DNA of 64,000 nt, taken from Membranipora membranacea. Taxonomy: Eukaryota > Bryozoa > Gymnolaemata > Cheilostomatida > Membraniporidae. The stretch covers positions 17,357,387-17,421,386 of the forward strand of contig OU612069.1 in NCBI GenBank assembly GCA_914767715.1. Reading direction: 5' to 3'. The position numbers were made by a program, and so were the translations under genes. The stretch's first letter is position 1; each line of letters opens with the position of its first letter. The notes under the pieces were generated by a model that was not told the DNA's origin, ran no database searches, and worked only from the letters and a program-made list of their open reading frames with translations. Shown here piece after piece: positions 1 through 12,286 of the stretch.

Positions 1-1152
1 ATCCCAGTATTTTGCTTGAGAATACCAAAATATTCCCATTCATTCATCTTCAGCTCAGTTTAAAAGGAATTGGAGCAAGATTGTAAATCGTACTGCAGGG
101 TGAAATGTGATGAGACAGGTTACAATTACGACTCAAAGTCAAATTAAGTCAGCAAATGTATATGCAGAGAGATGTGAGTGCATCTTAGAAAGATTTTCAA
201 AGGCAGCAGCCACCAAATTCAATCCAATAGTGGGAAATTGTATTAGATATGACCTCTTAAAAAACCATTGCTACAAGAGTTTGTGGTCAACTGTTTTGTG
301 AGAGGGCTGCATCGAGAGAACCTGGCGAAGGAAGAAGCAGCTACTGGAATTTCAAGGGTAAAAATTTCAAACATTTGTATTAACTCCTTGGTTATAATGA
401 AACCACCACATTTACCACATGCAGACTTAATTCATTCACTTTATAGCTGGTGTAACATACAAATCAGATGACTCGTCAAGGACCATGGGATGCGAAATAA
501 GTAGCGACAGCAAAGCTCAGACAATTCTATAATAGAATCGCTAAGGTCGTTTCCCCCTGTTTTCGTAAGTTAACCATGTTGACGTCTCTTGTTTATGGTA
601 CTGAATTAACTGTTGTTTCCTATGACAAGAACATGCTTTTTCGAAGTGATATTTTGATATCATAGAAGATAATAAACGTACAGTTGACGTGTTTTGGCCT
701 GGAGTGGCTACTATAAAAGCGCTGGGAGCCCAATGCATGTCAAGCTTTTTGGAACCAAAACTTAAAAGCCAACATATCTATTGGGCAAAAGACTGCTGCA
801 TTTTCGTATCACATTTGGCTGTATTTTATACACCATCGCCATACCAGATTGGTTAAAATAAAATTTAGTGATTAAGTAAAGCACATAGTTGGATTTATTC
901 TCCCCTGACCTCTTTAATAGAACCTGGATGATGAAAGAAAATATCGTACGCTGGCGAAATAACCCAGTACATGGCCATTAAAATCTATTGGTAATGTTAT
1001 TTGTATTGGTATTGACCTAATCATTTTGTTCTGTCTAATGATCTGAGTCTATGAACTAGGCCACATGACTGCTTCTCAAGACCCAAAGTTACCCTCCCGA
1101 TACCGCCTCGTAACATCTAAAAGGCCTTGCAGTTCCCCGAGACTGCATGCAG
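1..1152. other. no recognised gene
   Basis: Only short open stretches are present. One of them, around 268-360 on the + strand, ends at a possible GT donor, but I recognise no protein family in it. AT-rich and probably intergenic or intronic. Confidence 0.4.
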
Positions 1153-1365
1153 GCTCTCGGCCTATTGGCTAAGATCAAAGTGTCATGGCCAATGGCTGAT
1201 TAGTGCCTGTTTCAGTGTCTGGCAGCTTGCTGCAAACTCATGATTAGGAGGTCCACCATGGCCTCACCTCTAGGATGCATTCTAGTTTACTAGGGTGTAC
1301 CACACTCTCAGTACGAGGACTGCGGGCGACTTGCATCCCTCTTTAGGGGCAGCCCACCCTCTGTT
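1153..1365 (+). repeat. U2 snRNA-like repeat, copy 1
   Basis: About 28 bases from 1154 match the conserved 5' end of U2 snRNA, including the stem-I region and GGCTAAGATCAA, with one substitution and one inserted A. The U2 branch-site pairing region does not follow. Further on is a GGCAGCTTGCTGC hairpin that resembles U2 stem III. The whole block of about 210 bp recurs at 24336-24555 in the same orientation, so it is a dispersed repeat and not a functional U2 gene. Whether it arose by retroposition of U2 is inferred. Confidence 0.55.
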
Positions 1366-2919
1366 TGGTCATTAACAGGGCATGCAGGCTCTGTACGATA
1401 TCGTACTTACACAGCTGCTGTGATTGGTGTTTTCTAGCCTGTCTTGACAATCAACCCTAAACCCCCCCCCCCCCCCCCCCCCACCTGACTCCAAGGACTT
1501 GACATTATGTCTTTTAATGAGAAATAACCCATTGTGAAGGGTACACTTCATTTGTGACGGTGACCATCCAATAGGGTGGGCAACTGGGGTGTAAGGAAGG
1601 CAACTGGAAATTTCACAGACATGAATATAATATATATTAATGCTGAGGTTCTAGTGTTGATAATTTTGTAGGGTTGTGATGGTAGCAACTCTGCTCTAGC
1701 AGCCGTTTCCTGTGATTGAGATTCAGCGGCCAACAATGGATGTATTAGTATTAGTACTATTTTTCCCACCCAGTGCCTCAGCGGTTGAGGGTGGGATATC
1801 TACGCACAGAGTTAGAAGTGGAAAATATGAGGTAGAGGGATAACAACCAGGCAGAGGCCCAGCCGCCAGAGCTCTGTGGTGATTACAATTGAAAATATAT
1901 CAAGTTGAGCCATACTTTGGAAAACTCATATTGTTACTATCAGCTGGCTGTAACCTGGGTTATGAAATAAAGGGGGATGCATCCCCCAAGACAAAGTAGG
2001 AAGGGGGACATCATCCCTTTATACCTCTCTAAATTCTAACACTATCTACGCATATAGATGTCAATGAGAGCTTCACACTATCATTCATTAGATTTCCAGT
2101 TTAACAGGTTTAATAGCCTCTTTCACTGGACTAAATATTTACAGAATAAGTCAGAGCGGCTAAAATTCTGCGACGGCGAGAACTATCAGAGCCCTGTGCT
2201 TATTATTCGAAAGACGCCACAAAGGAGGAAAATGATTTTTATAATAGGAGAGAGAGGCTGAATTTGATTAGAATACTTTGAAATCAAAACAACAAGCGTT
2301 ATGACTTGTGCTATTCAGGCCAACCATAAACAGTGAAATTTTTCCTTTTTTTTTCATTCTTGATGATATTTTAAGTTTTCTCAGGGGAGATAAAGTTACG
2401 GTATGATACTCCCATTCGACTCATTCTGATTCCCCTCTTCTGTTCAGACATGAGCCAATGTCATTGAATACATTATATCCACTGATTCTTAGTTGAGCTA
2501 CAAAATCTTCTCTGGACATTGTTCAACACGGTTGTCATAAGCAGTCAGCCCCAACTAATTTATATTGTGTGGAGCAAGCCGATAGAAGTTGGTTGGATGC
2601 ATGCCGAAGTGGTTTTTAAACAAAACAATTTAGCTAGTATGTAGGAATATATACGGTATCTATACAGTTTATATATTATAATATCAAGGCTCGAAGGGTG
2701 AGGTTTCAAACAGACATTACATAACAGGCTATACTAAGGCAAAACAATTGAATTATATAACAATAATTGGAGTTGTCTCATCAATATTTTTTTAAGTTTA
2801 AAATGTAATTTCTCTTGAACTGACAAACTTAGAGGTGTAGAGCTAAGGCATACTATTGACACAACCTACCTACACATATAAATGCTGCCAAATTGCTGCC
2901 CACTTCCGTTATAATGAAG
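1366..2919. other. no recognised gene
   Basis: Apart from the C-run I see no gene, RNA or clear element here. Open frames are under 75 codons and lack splice context or family resemblance. Confidence 0.4.
1462..1482. repeat. homopolymer run of 21 C
   Basis: An uninterrupted run of 21 cytosines. The complementary G-run can form quadruplexes. Its exact length may be unreliable in an assembly. Confidence 0.9.
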
Positions 2920-3240
2920 TCGTCATTGCGGATAGGGCTACCCCTCTAGATTACAGGTACAGAGACCCATAGTACTCAAGTCGCAGCCTATACCCTTGCT
3001 CCGCCGGAATTCCGGCTACATTTTTTATCGAAGAGGCAGAGGGGGATCTTTTAACTGCATGTGGGGTGTGCAAACACACAGGGGACCTCCTGTATTTTTA
3101 GTCCCGTTCCGCAAGGACCTGGCTAGGATGAATGGCGCGCCAGTACCAAATGAGAAGTGAATGCCGGCTCCAGGAATTGAACCTGGACATCACAGATCAT
3201 AAGTCCTCACCCTTAACCATCAGACCACTCCTGACTCAGA
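2920..3240 (-). repeat. tRNA-derived SINE-like repeat, copy 1
   Basis: Read on the minus strand from 3240, the head has an A-box-like TGGTCTGATGG followed about 40 bases later by a B-box-like GGTTCAATTCC with a flanking T-arm stem. That is the split internal promoter of a tRNA-derived SINE. A body of about 230 bp follows. A diverged copy with the same order of blocks lies at 34390-34620. The 3' limit is approximate and no target duplication was identified. Confidence 0.5.
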
Positions 3241-4439
3241 GGTGTAGAAACCAGATACTTGAAATCAGCATAAAATTCTGATCTAGAAAAATTTAATTCT
3301 ATATTGCCCCAATTCCGTTAAAATAAACACATTTTTTTGAGCACTTATAGCTAGGTGTCTTTTGGACTAATGTTTTGTTTTTAATAAAGATATGAGACAG
3401 ATTAAAGTCTGCTCTAGCCTTGTTTTGCCATCAGGGCGTGAAAACCTTAGCAAAATAAATGTTCAAAAGTCTGCTACAAACAGTCCACTATACGCGGATC
3501 TCATCAGTTTTACACTCAAATTTCAGACTCAACGTTTTGCATATTGAAGGACAGATTCATGTTGTATCTAAGTTGTTCTAACCAAATCTTTGAGATATAG
3601 GGTGGACGGGGGAGTCGAAACAAAATGTTGCTCTTACTGCCAACCTATAGAAAAAAATGCAGCAATAGCAAAACCGTCCTGAATTGGGTAGAGGGCAATG
3701 ATCAAGGAAAATGTAGTCACTTAATAAATTCAGCTGGATTAGTGGTTTAATATGCAGCATGGATGTTTTTGGGGATATTATATCAGTACAAAAACTTGTC
3801 TTTGTCTATAGTTGTGTCAGTAAACTGATCTAGCTATAATTCTGCTCTGACTGACGTCCCAGTAACGACCTTTAAAAACTCAGGCAAGCTATTTGTCAAA
3901 TGTTTACAAGTGGTTGGCTGTAGCATTACTAAACCTTTGGACCAATTAAATATGAGAAATTGTTTCCAGCAATCATATATAAATTCCCATAAGCTTTTTC
4001 AGGGCCTGATATGTTCCCTTAAACCACTAGGTGGCACAATATTACTTATGCATCTCATTATTCTCTGACTCTTCACCTCAGTAATGATATGCTTCTTTAA
4101 AAAGTTGGTCCACTCTAAGTGCATTATTCATCTATCGCAGTAGAGGCCTTCCTAAAAACGCTCGCATAAAATTAACCCTTAAAGGGTGTGATATTTGACG
4201 TCACAGAGCTGTTAGTGCGCTGTGTTGATCGAAATTCCTCAACAACTTTAGCTAAATAGGTCACGCATCAACAACTTTGTCGACTACACACAGTATCCTA
4301 GTGAATGCGGTTACGTCTACATGGCCAATGTTTTATAATCTTTGACAAGGCTCTCCCCACATAAAATATCACATTGCTGTCAAAACAAACATTATTGCGG
4401 CTCATAATAAATTACCTCATCGATGACTGCAAAATATGC
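3241..4439. other. no recognised gene
   Basis: AT-rich sequence with no open frame over 60 codons that has family resemblance, and no repeat that I could pair elsewhere in the window. Confidence 0.4.
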
Positions 4440-4471
4440 TCACAGAGTAAGGATATATCCTTACTCTGTGA
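4440..4471. repeat. 32-bp perfect palindrome
   Basis: Positions 4440-4455 are exactly reverse-complementary to 4456-4471 with no spacer (core GGATATATCC), so either strand could form a 16-bp hairpin or the duplex a cruciform. The flanks are not palindromic. Confidence 0.9.
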
Positions 4472-4581
4472 TATGCTCATCGTATAAACATCCATGACCA
4501 TAGAATGATACAAGCCCCAATTCACAAAGCCAGAGTAAGTTTATTAGCGACGATCAATTTGTCTAACATTATTCAACACAC

Positions 4582-4746
4582 GTGATCAAATTTACGATCC
4601 TTAGTTTTTGGCAAAATATTTCGATGGCAATAATGTCTTCAGAAAATGAAGCTTCTGGGGCCATTCTAGAGGAATGGGGCAGGCAACTGATGGTGAAGGA
4701 ATATGTTTCTTCACAAGAACTGACCGTGGAGGATATGTATGCAGAG
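4582..4746 (+). CDS. candidate first coding exon, unknown protein
   Basis: An open frame with ATGs at 4582, 4624 and 4636 encodes an acidic segment containing SSENEASGAILEEW and ELTVEDMYAE. It reaches a good splice donor (GCAGAG followed by GTAGGC) at 4747. The composition looks more like real coding sequence than most of its surroundings. Without splicing the frame ends at 4815. I found no downstream exon and recognise no family. It could equally be a chance open frame. Confidence 0.2.
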
Positions 4747-4815
4747 GTAGGCTTGTTTCTAAAGCGGAATGACAATAATATTTCAATGGACTTTACAATA
4801 ATTGATGACAAATAG

Positions 4816-6943
4816 ATTTTGATTTACATAACCAGCAAAAATTTGTGTCTTGGTTGATGGCTGAGGTTTTGTGTTCTGGCCATTTTTTACAAAATATCAA
4901 GAATCTTGGTCACAGTTAGCCGCAGCACAGTATTTTTTGGATTTACCTCGGCTTGCCATCTACCTTGCACATTATTTAGAATTTTATCATCACATAGAAT
5001 ATTTGTCTGCTGATAAAGTTTGATCAATTCAAAATCTCCAATTGATGATGATGTGTTTATTTGTCTCATCAATTAGAGAAATAAAATGCTTCATGTGAGT
5101 GCTCTCTTGTTAAAAGTATGGACGGTAATAATAAATGGATAAAAATTCATATAAAAAGTTTACTTTTTTGAAAAAACGGTATTTAGATAGTGAACACAGT
5201 TAGCTCTAAAGCAAATTATAAATATACAATGGATGGCAAACAGCAGGTCCTCAGTAAAGTTCACGTCATAATTATACATAAGGCATACTATAAGCTTGTC
5301 AGTTTCACAGTTAACACAGTTAATGTCTAAAGCTTCATCTAAAGTCTAAAGCTATAACAAATTTGAATGCTAATGTCTAAATATTCTTGATCTCCTTTCC
5401 CTTCGCCTTATTTTCACTAACTTTGTGCAGCCGATGACTCAGGCTTGATTATTTTATTATCTGACCTAGACTAAGTTTTTAACTAACAATATGTTTGGGC
5501 AGTATTATTATGATTTTACGCATTAACTCTCACAGAAATTAATGCTTGGTACTCAATCTATGATCAATGTCTGTCACCTGAGGCAATTGCTGAAAAACAC
5601 CCATGCCTTATGGAAATTTGGTATTGAGAAGCTGTTGTGGTGACAAGGATAGGTATTTGGCAATAACAATGCATATGACATACCAGTACCCCTATCTTGA
5701 CTATGAACATGGCCATTCCACAACATATCAGACGAAGTTATTGAATGAAAGTTGCAACAGCACATTGACTCAGCTTATAGGCCTGTTTTATGCCTATATT
5801 GGTCATATGGACATTAAATTACAACATATTTGTCAATCATATGTGGCGCAAAATGCAACATAAAACACAGATTAACCACAACCTACCTCTGTTAAGCAAC
5901 AAAAATGTTCCATTTCTATCAAGAATAAAGCAATAAATCATTCACATGTCACCATATTTATAAACCCTCTCATCTGAAGTCCAGACCCAGTATGCTCTGT
6001 TTGTTATAACTTATCTATGGTTTGGGATATAAAAATCAACTGAAATAGGATTATGTTACTGGGCTAACTGGCCAAAGTACCTAAACTCCCTCTTAAACAT
6101 CTACTGTTGGATGCTCTGACACCCTCAGATGAAGTGGGATTCCAGGCTGATGCATTGCTCTCATTGTCTGAAAATATATAGCGGTTCAACTTAAATCCTT
6201 TGTATGTAAAAAGGAGGTGAATAACAACTGTTGATTGGCTGCTTACTGCTGTTATTACATTTTTATTGTGATGGGCAGACAACACTTAATGGTGACACAC
6301 ATGGATCATAAATTACAGATCGTTTCCAATCCTCTCTTGAAATCCTTGATTTCAGTGGAGTATTGTATTCAATGGGGGCCTTTCATAGAATACCTTACTA
6401 CACAATATAGCCTTATTTTGGTGCTCGGTGTTGACCTACATTTGCAGAAATCACGCAAATAAGCTGACTTTTTAGACCATCATATCTCAAATTTGGGGAT
6501 GGGGATGCCAGTGCCCTTCCATGAGGTTGCAATTGAGATGTGGGTGCATAGGCTCATAGTGGAAATTGAAAATAAGCACCATGGATTTTCTGCTGTATTG
6601 AATACAAGATAGCTCTGTTTGTTTTGATTTTACAATAGGCTGATCCCTCAAACAGCTCTCTGACGTTTTCGGGAAGGCCTCTACTGCGATAGATATAAAA
6701 TGCACTAAGAGTGGACCAATTTGCTAAAGAAGCACATCATTACGGAGCTGAAGAATCGGAGAATAATTTGATACATGAATAAAATTGATCCACCCAGTTG
6801 TTCAATCCATGAATATATATCAGTGCATTTAGCTGTAGTTGTTTCCTGTTCTCATCTGGTAGAAGGTTTATGTGTTGGTACGATCACATTTTATTTATTT
6901 GTCAAACTAGAAGCTTCCTCGTTGTGCAATATTTTCAGATATA
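4816..6943. other. no recognised gene
   Basis: Open frames on both strands here are under 90 codons, overlap one another, and show no family resemblance or splice pattern. Confidence 0.35.
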
Positions 6944-7453
6944 GACCGTTTTCTGAGCTCTTATTTATGCCTCAAGTCGGAGTTGTCCTCTCTCCAGTTT
7001 GGTACTTTTAACCCACGCCGCATAGGAAAAACCTGCTGAAAGAGGGTTATCTTGAAAACCGCTTATGATGGGATAAAAATGATTTTTGATCCAGAGTCTG
7101 CACCATTGAAAACCCTGTTAGACAGGGATTCCAAATCATTGGATGCTTGATAATGTTGATAAATCTTAATTTTAGTGACGAAACTCATGAAAAATTCTGC
7201 CAAATTGTCCGCATAACAGGCAGAAAATGCTATAATTGACTATCCAATTACTAAAACTATTTCCCAAACTATGCCCATATGAGTTTTCAATGTTGCAGAT
7301 TCTGAATCAAAAATAAATTTTATCCTATTATGAGCGGTTTTCAAGATAACCCTCTTTTCAGCACGTTTTTCCTATGCGGCGTGGGTTAAAAGTACCAAAC
7401 TGGAGAGAGGACAACTCCGAATTAAGGCCTAAATCAGAGCTCAGAAAACTGTC
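6944..7453. mobile_element. foldback MITE, family B, copy 1
   Basis: The ends are inverted copies: GACCGTTTTCTGAGCTC at the left and GAGCTCAGAAAACTGTC at the right. Each is flanked by TA, a possible TA target duplication. The arms extend inward for about 150 bp through the block containing AACCCACGCCGCATAGGAAA. No transposase is encoded. A partial relative lies in kinase intron 2 at about 47790-48084. Classification as a Tc1/mariner-type MITE rests only on the TA flanks. Confidence 0.6.
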
Positions 7454-8349
7454 TATTTATTAGGACCCTTTTTGCGTACAGGTCATGCTTTTCATTGCGC
7501 TCACAATAAGCTGTTATTCGATGCTATCAATGTGTTGGAGCATGCTGGGTTTGCTTGTTATGCCGGTATGAGGACGTTAATTCTTAGTCAGTAGGTACAT
7601 ATTGAAGAAAGTTTCATTTTCGTTTAGCATACACATTATTTACTGCTCCATCGGAACAATCCTTACTGATGTTGCTTGATTTGGATAATAAATAGGTCGC
7701 AGCTGTCAAATGAATGAATAAAATTAGAATGATGAAGGATGAAAAGCAACTGTGGTAACAACATTTCTTGGCTTATAGTTATCTATTGGTTGTTAATGTA
7801 TCTTTCATGTTAGAGAGGTTGGAAATAATCTGGCCTTGAATGTGAAATATGACAACTTCTGGGTGTCGGGAAAACATCACGTTTCACTTGCAACTTGGTA
7901 TGACAATGGTACATTATAACTCATTGTAAAAGATTGTCTTTGCTATTGTCTTGAGCTCGTAATTCTGAATCGCGATAGTGTGAAAAGTGACCACAGAGGT
8001 GAATTGTAAACAAACAAAAAATTCCACCTAGCCTGGGACCGCGGTTAAAATATACCCATCCTATCTTATATCTTTTATCTATATCATGCTGTGTTGTAAC
8101 AATATTAATAATTAGTGGAAGAGTGTTTGTGACTTGAATCGTTTGGTTACGAATTAGGAGACAAGCTTATCAAGCTTGTCCAGACAGGCTAAGCTGAAAT
8201 GTGAGTGCGGCTGTATTCATAAATCCAGAAAATCAATTCATTCATATGACAAAGCTATGCCTCGCACGACCTGTTTTCTTACCTGCATAAATGCTATGCA
8301 CAAATGATGCACTGCAGGCTAAACTGACTATTGCAGGTTCTCTATCAAT
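7454..8349. other. no recognised gene
   Basis: No gene, tRNA or paired repeat is visible in this AT-rich stretch. CTTGTCCAGACAGGCT at about 8176 also occurs near 17893, which suggests an old repeat fragment. Confidence 0.35.
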
Positions 8350-11300
8350 TGTCTTGTTACCAATCAGTCACATCACATACCGATACCTACAGCGTTGCTT
8401 TTTTTGGCATACACTTCTTAATTGGTTGTCAACAATCACAGATAAAAGGAAAGACCATAGAACGCCTACAACTAGTAAATTCTACCTATCTTTGGAGACA
8501 TTTGAATCAATTTTTCATTTCACTTACCTTGCATTTGATACAACTTTGGCAGGATTGTCCTCTTGATACTTCGGTACAGCGATTTGATTGTGTTCTATAT
8601 AAGAAAGTCCATGCCAAATATGAGTCCTGCTCTAAGCCGTCTAGCAAATGGATAGTTTTTGGCTTCTAGTTTGACTATTACTGTTAGAAGTTACTGGCAC
8701 CTCTATGTATTCAGCAAAGTGACTGTAACAGGGAATTGTATTTATTCCCTAACTTAACTTGTTAGCTTCTCTGACTGTCATCCCCTATCAATTTTATATC
8801 GTAGATAGTACAATTATTTGCCGCACTCTACTGATGCAACCAGTATCAATGTTTGTTTAATGAACCGTTACAATAACACAGCGCTACAGTAGTTATAGTG
8901 ACTGGCTCGCAGTGTATACAGTAGGCATAACCATGATTAAAACCAGTTATTGCCTATCGATGGTCTCAACATCAATTATAAACATCAATCAAATTTGACA
9001 GGTTGTACATATTTCATCAGCCGATGAAGCAAGCCGAATAGCAGGAATGTTCTTGTAAATATACTTTGACTACAGACTGAGAAAAGTCGCGGATGAATGT
9101 TAAGTTTATAACATTCCATTGCAACAAGCCAGTGAGTTGGCCACCATGAACAAGATAGGAACAGCAGTGTGCAATATACTACGGCCTAAATAAATACACG
9201 TATGCCACTGTACGACATGTCAATAGTGTCAAAATACCAACAGATAGCCCAGTTTGAGTAGGGGTTGGCTCAGTTGGTAATAGCCAACTTACTTAGCAAG
9301 AATGCGTTCGCCCTTGGTACAAATATACTGCAGTTCAATGACACATTAAGCTTGGTCGGATATATTCTCCAACCTACCTACCTACTCAGCGCCGTAGATT
9401 AGAAAAAATTGTAGGGAATGCAAAAGTCCGAGGCGAGAACAAAACATCACCAGGAGGGGTGCTGTTAACTTCTCCCCAGAAAATTAGTAAATCGAAATCC
9501 CAGAGGAGCCGATTCTGACATTGATTATTCAATTATAGTGGTTTTAGGCCACTGTATTTAGCTTTCTAGGGGAGGCAGTGCCTCCCTGCCTCCCTTTGAA
9601 CTACGGGCCTGTTGTTACCGATCAGTCACATGACATACTGATACCTACTGCGTTGCTTTTCTTGGCATACACTTCTTGATTGGTTGTGAACGTTCACAGA
9701 TAAAAGGAAAGACCCTAGAACGCCTACAACTGGCAAATTCTACCTATCTTTGGAGACACTTGATTCAATTTTTCATTTTACTTACCTTGCATTTGATACA
9801 ACCTTGGCAGGATTGTCCTCTTGATACTTTGGTACATCAATTTGATTGTGTTCTATATAAGAAAGTCCATGCCAAATATGAGTCCTGCTCTGTAATCGGT
9901 CTAACAAATGGATAGTCTTTGGCTTCTAGTTGGAGTATTACCGTTAGAAGTTACTGGCATCTCTATGTATTCAGCAAAGTGACTGTAACAGGGAATTGTA
10001 TGTATTGTATTTATTCCTTGACTGTCATCCCCTATCAATTTTATATCGTAGGTAGTACAATTATTAGCCGCACTCTACTGATGCAACCAGTATCAATGTG
10101 TGTTTAATGAACTGTTACAATAACACAGCGCTACAGTCATAGTGACTGGCTAGCAGTGTATACAGTAGCCATAACCATGATTAAAACCAGTCATTGCCTA
10201 TCGATGGTCTCAACATCAATTATAAACATCAATCAAATTCGACAGGTTGTACCTATTTCATCAGCCGATGAAGCAAGCGGAATAGCAGGAATATTCTTGT
10301 ATATATATTTTGACTACCGCTGAGAAATGTCAAGTTTTTGACATTCCATTGCAACAAGCCAGTGAGTTGGCCACCATGAACCAGATAGGCACACCAGTGT
10401 GCAATATACTTTGGCCTAAATAAATACAAGTATACCACTGAACGACATGTCAATAGTGTCAAAATACCAACAGATAGCCCAGTTTGAGTAGGGGTTGGCT
10501 CAGTTGGTAATAGCCAACTACCTTAGCGAGAATGCGTTCGTCCTTGGTACAAATATACTGCAGTACAATGACACATTAAGCTTGGTCGGATATATGACCC
10601 AACCTACCTACCTACTCAGCACCGTAGTTAAGAAAAAATTGTAGAGAATGCAAAAGTCTGAGGCGAGAACAAAACATTACCAGGAGGGGTGCTGTAAACT
10701 TCTCCCCAGAAAATCAGTAAATCGAAATCCCAGAGGAGCCGATTCTGACATTGATTATTCAATTATAGTGGTTTTAGGCCACTGTATTTAGCTTTCTAGG
10801 GGAGGCAGTGCAGTAAACTACGGGCCTGTTGATACTGATCAGTCACATGACATACTGATACCTACAGCGTTGCTTTTCTTGGCATACACTTCTTAATTGG
10901 TTGTGAGCGTTCACAGATAAAAGGAAAGACCCTAGAACGCCTATAACTAGTAAATTCTACCTATCTTTGGAGACATTTGATTCAATTTTTCATTTTACTT
11001 ACTTTGCATATGATACAACCTTGGCAGGATTGTCCTCTTGATACTTTGGTACAGCGATTTGATTGTGTTCTATATAAGAAAGTACATGCCAAATATGAGT
11101 CCTGCTCTGTAATCCGCCTAGCAAATGAATAGTTTTTGGCTTCCAGTTAGACTATTGCTGTTAGAAGTTACTGGCACCTCTACAGTATTCAGCAAAGTGG
11201 TTGTAACAGGGAGTTGTATTTATTCCCCATGTAAGCTTGTTATCTTCCTTGTGCATCAGCTGACCTAAATACTGCATCAAGACTGTCTTCCCCTATCAAT

Positions 11301-11880
11301 TTTATATCGTAGCTAGCCCAACTCTACTGATGCAACCGGTATAGATGTGTGTTTAATGAACTGTTACAATAACACACCAATACAGTCATAGTGAGTGGCT
11401 AGCAGTATTTACTGCAGGCATGACCATATTATAGCCTGTCATAGCCATATCAATGGTGTAAACATCACTCACATCAATAACATTTGACAGGCTCTATACT
11501 AATCATTTCATTGGACAATCAAGCAAGCGGATTAGCAGGAATTTTCTTGTATATATATTATGACTACAGACTGAGAAAAGTCGCGGAGAAATGTCAAGTT
11601 TTTGACATTCCATTGCAACAAGCCAGTGAGTTGGCCACCCTGAACCAGATAGGAACACCAGTATGCAATATACTACGGCCTAAATAATTACAAGTATACC
11701 ATTGTACGACATGTCAATAGTATCAAAATACCAACAGATAGCCCAGTTTGAGTAGGGGTTGGCTCAGTTGGTAATAGCCGTAACTACCTTAGCGAGAATG
11801 CATTCTTCCTTGGTACAAATATACTGCAGTACAATGACACATGAAGCTTGGTCGGATTTATGCTCCAACCTACCCACCTA
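8350..11880. repeat. 1.2-kb unit in three tandem copies
   Basis: The same unit begins near 8350, 9608 and 10825; a shared anchor sits at 8365, 9623 and 10840, giving periods of 1258 and 1217 bp. Copies 1 and 2 end with a GC-richer tail of about 230 bp ending in CTTTCTAGGGGAGGCAGTGC. Copy 3 lacks it and runs into an (ACCT)n microsatellite near 11873-11898. Each unit contains TGGCTCAGTTGGTAATAGC (9267, 10498 and 11759), an A-box-like tRNA D-arm sequence followed by GCGTTCG or a variant, so a tRNA-derived SINE may be embedded in the unit. Open frames in the copies do not stay aligned between copies, so coding is unlikely. Confidence 0.85.
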
Positions 11881-11899
11881 CCTACCTACCTACCTAACC

Positions 11900-12286
11900 A
11901 ATTATTCAATTGTTTAAATGTTCACATTTTCTTTTGCCCACTTAACTCGCTCTCTACCTGAAACCATGGGATTTGTCATTGAGTAGTAAATAAAATGAAG
12001 AAATTCAAAAAAGAAGTCGACAAGTATAGATAGCACATTTTACAAAATAGTCTATTGGCCTACTTTGCAGTGCACAGCTCTGGCGATTATTGCGGAGTGG
12101 CGTGTGGAGGTGATAGGTTTGATGATACTCTTCATAGGACATGGATACCTACCCCAACCCCTGAGGTAACTGGGCAGGCTTATAAGAAATCAAGGGAATT
12201 AACTCTTGCCATCCTGTTCCTCTGTACTAAAATTTTTAAGTGCCCAATAATTTCAAACTAAAACTTATAAACTATCAGTATGGTAC
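11900..12286. other. no recognised gene
   Basis: A short non-coding bridge between the tandem 1.2-kb units and the minisatellite. No supported feature. Confidence 0.35.
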
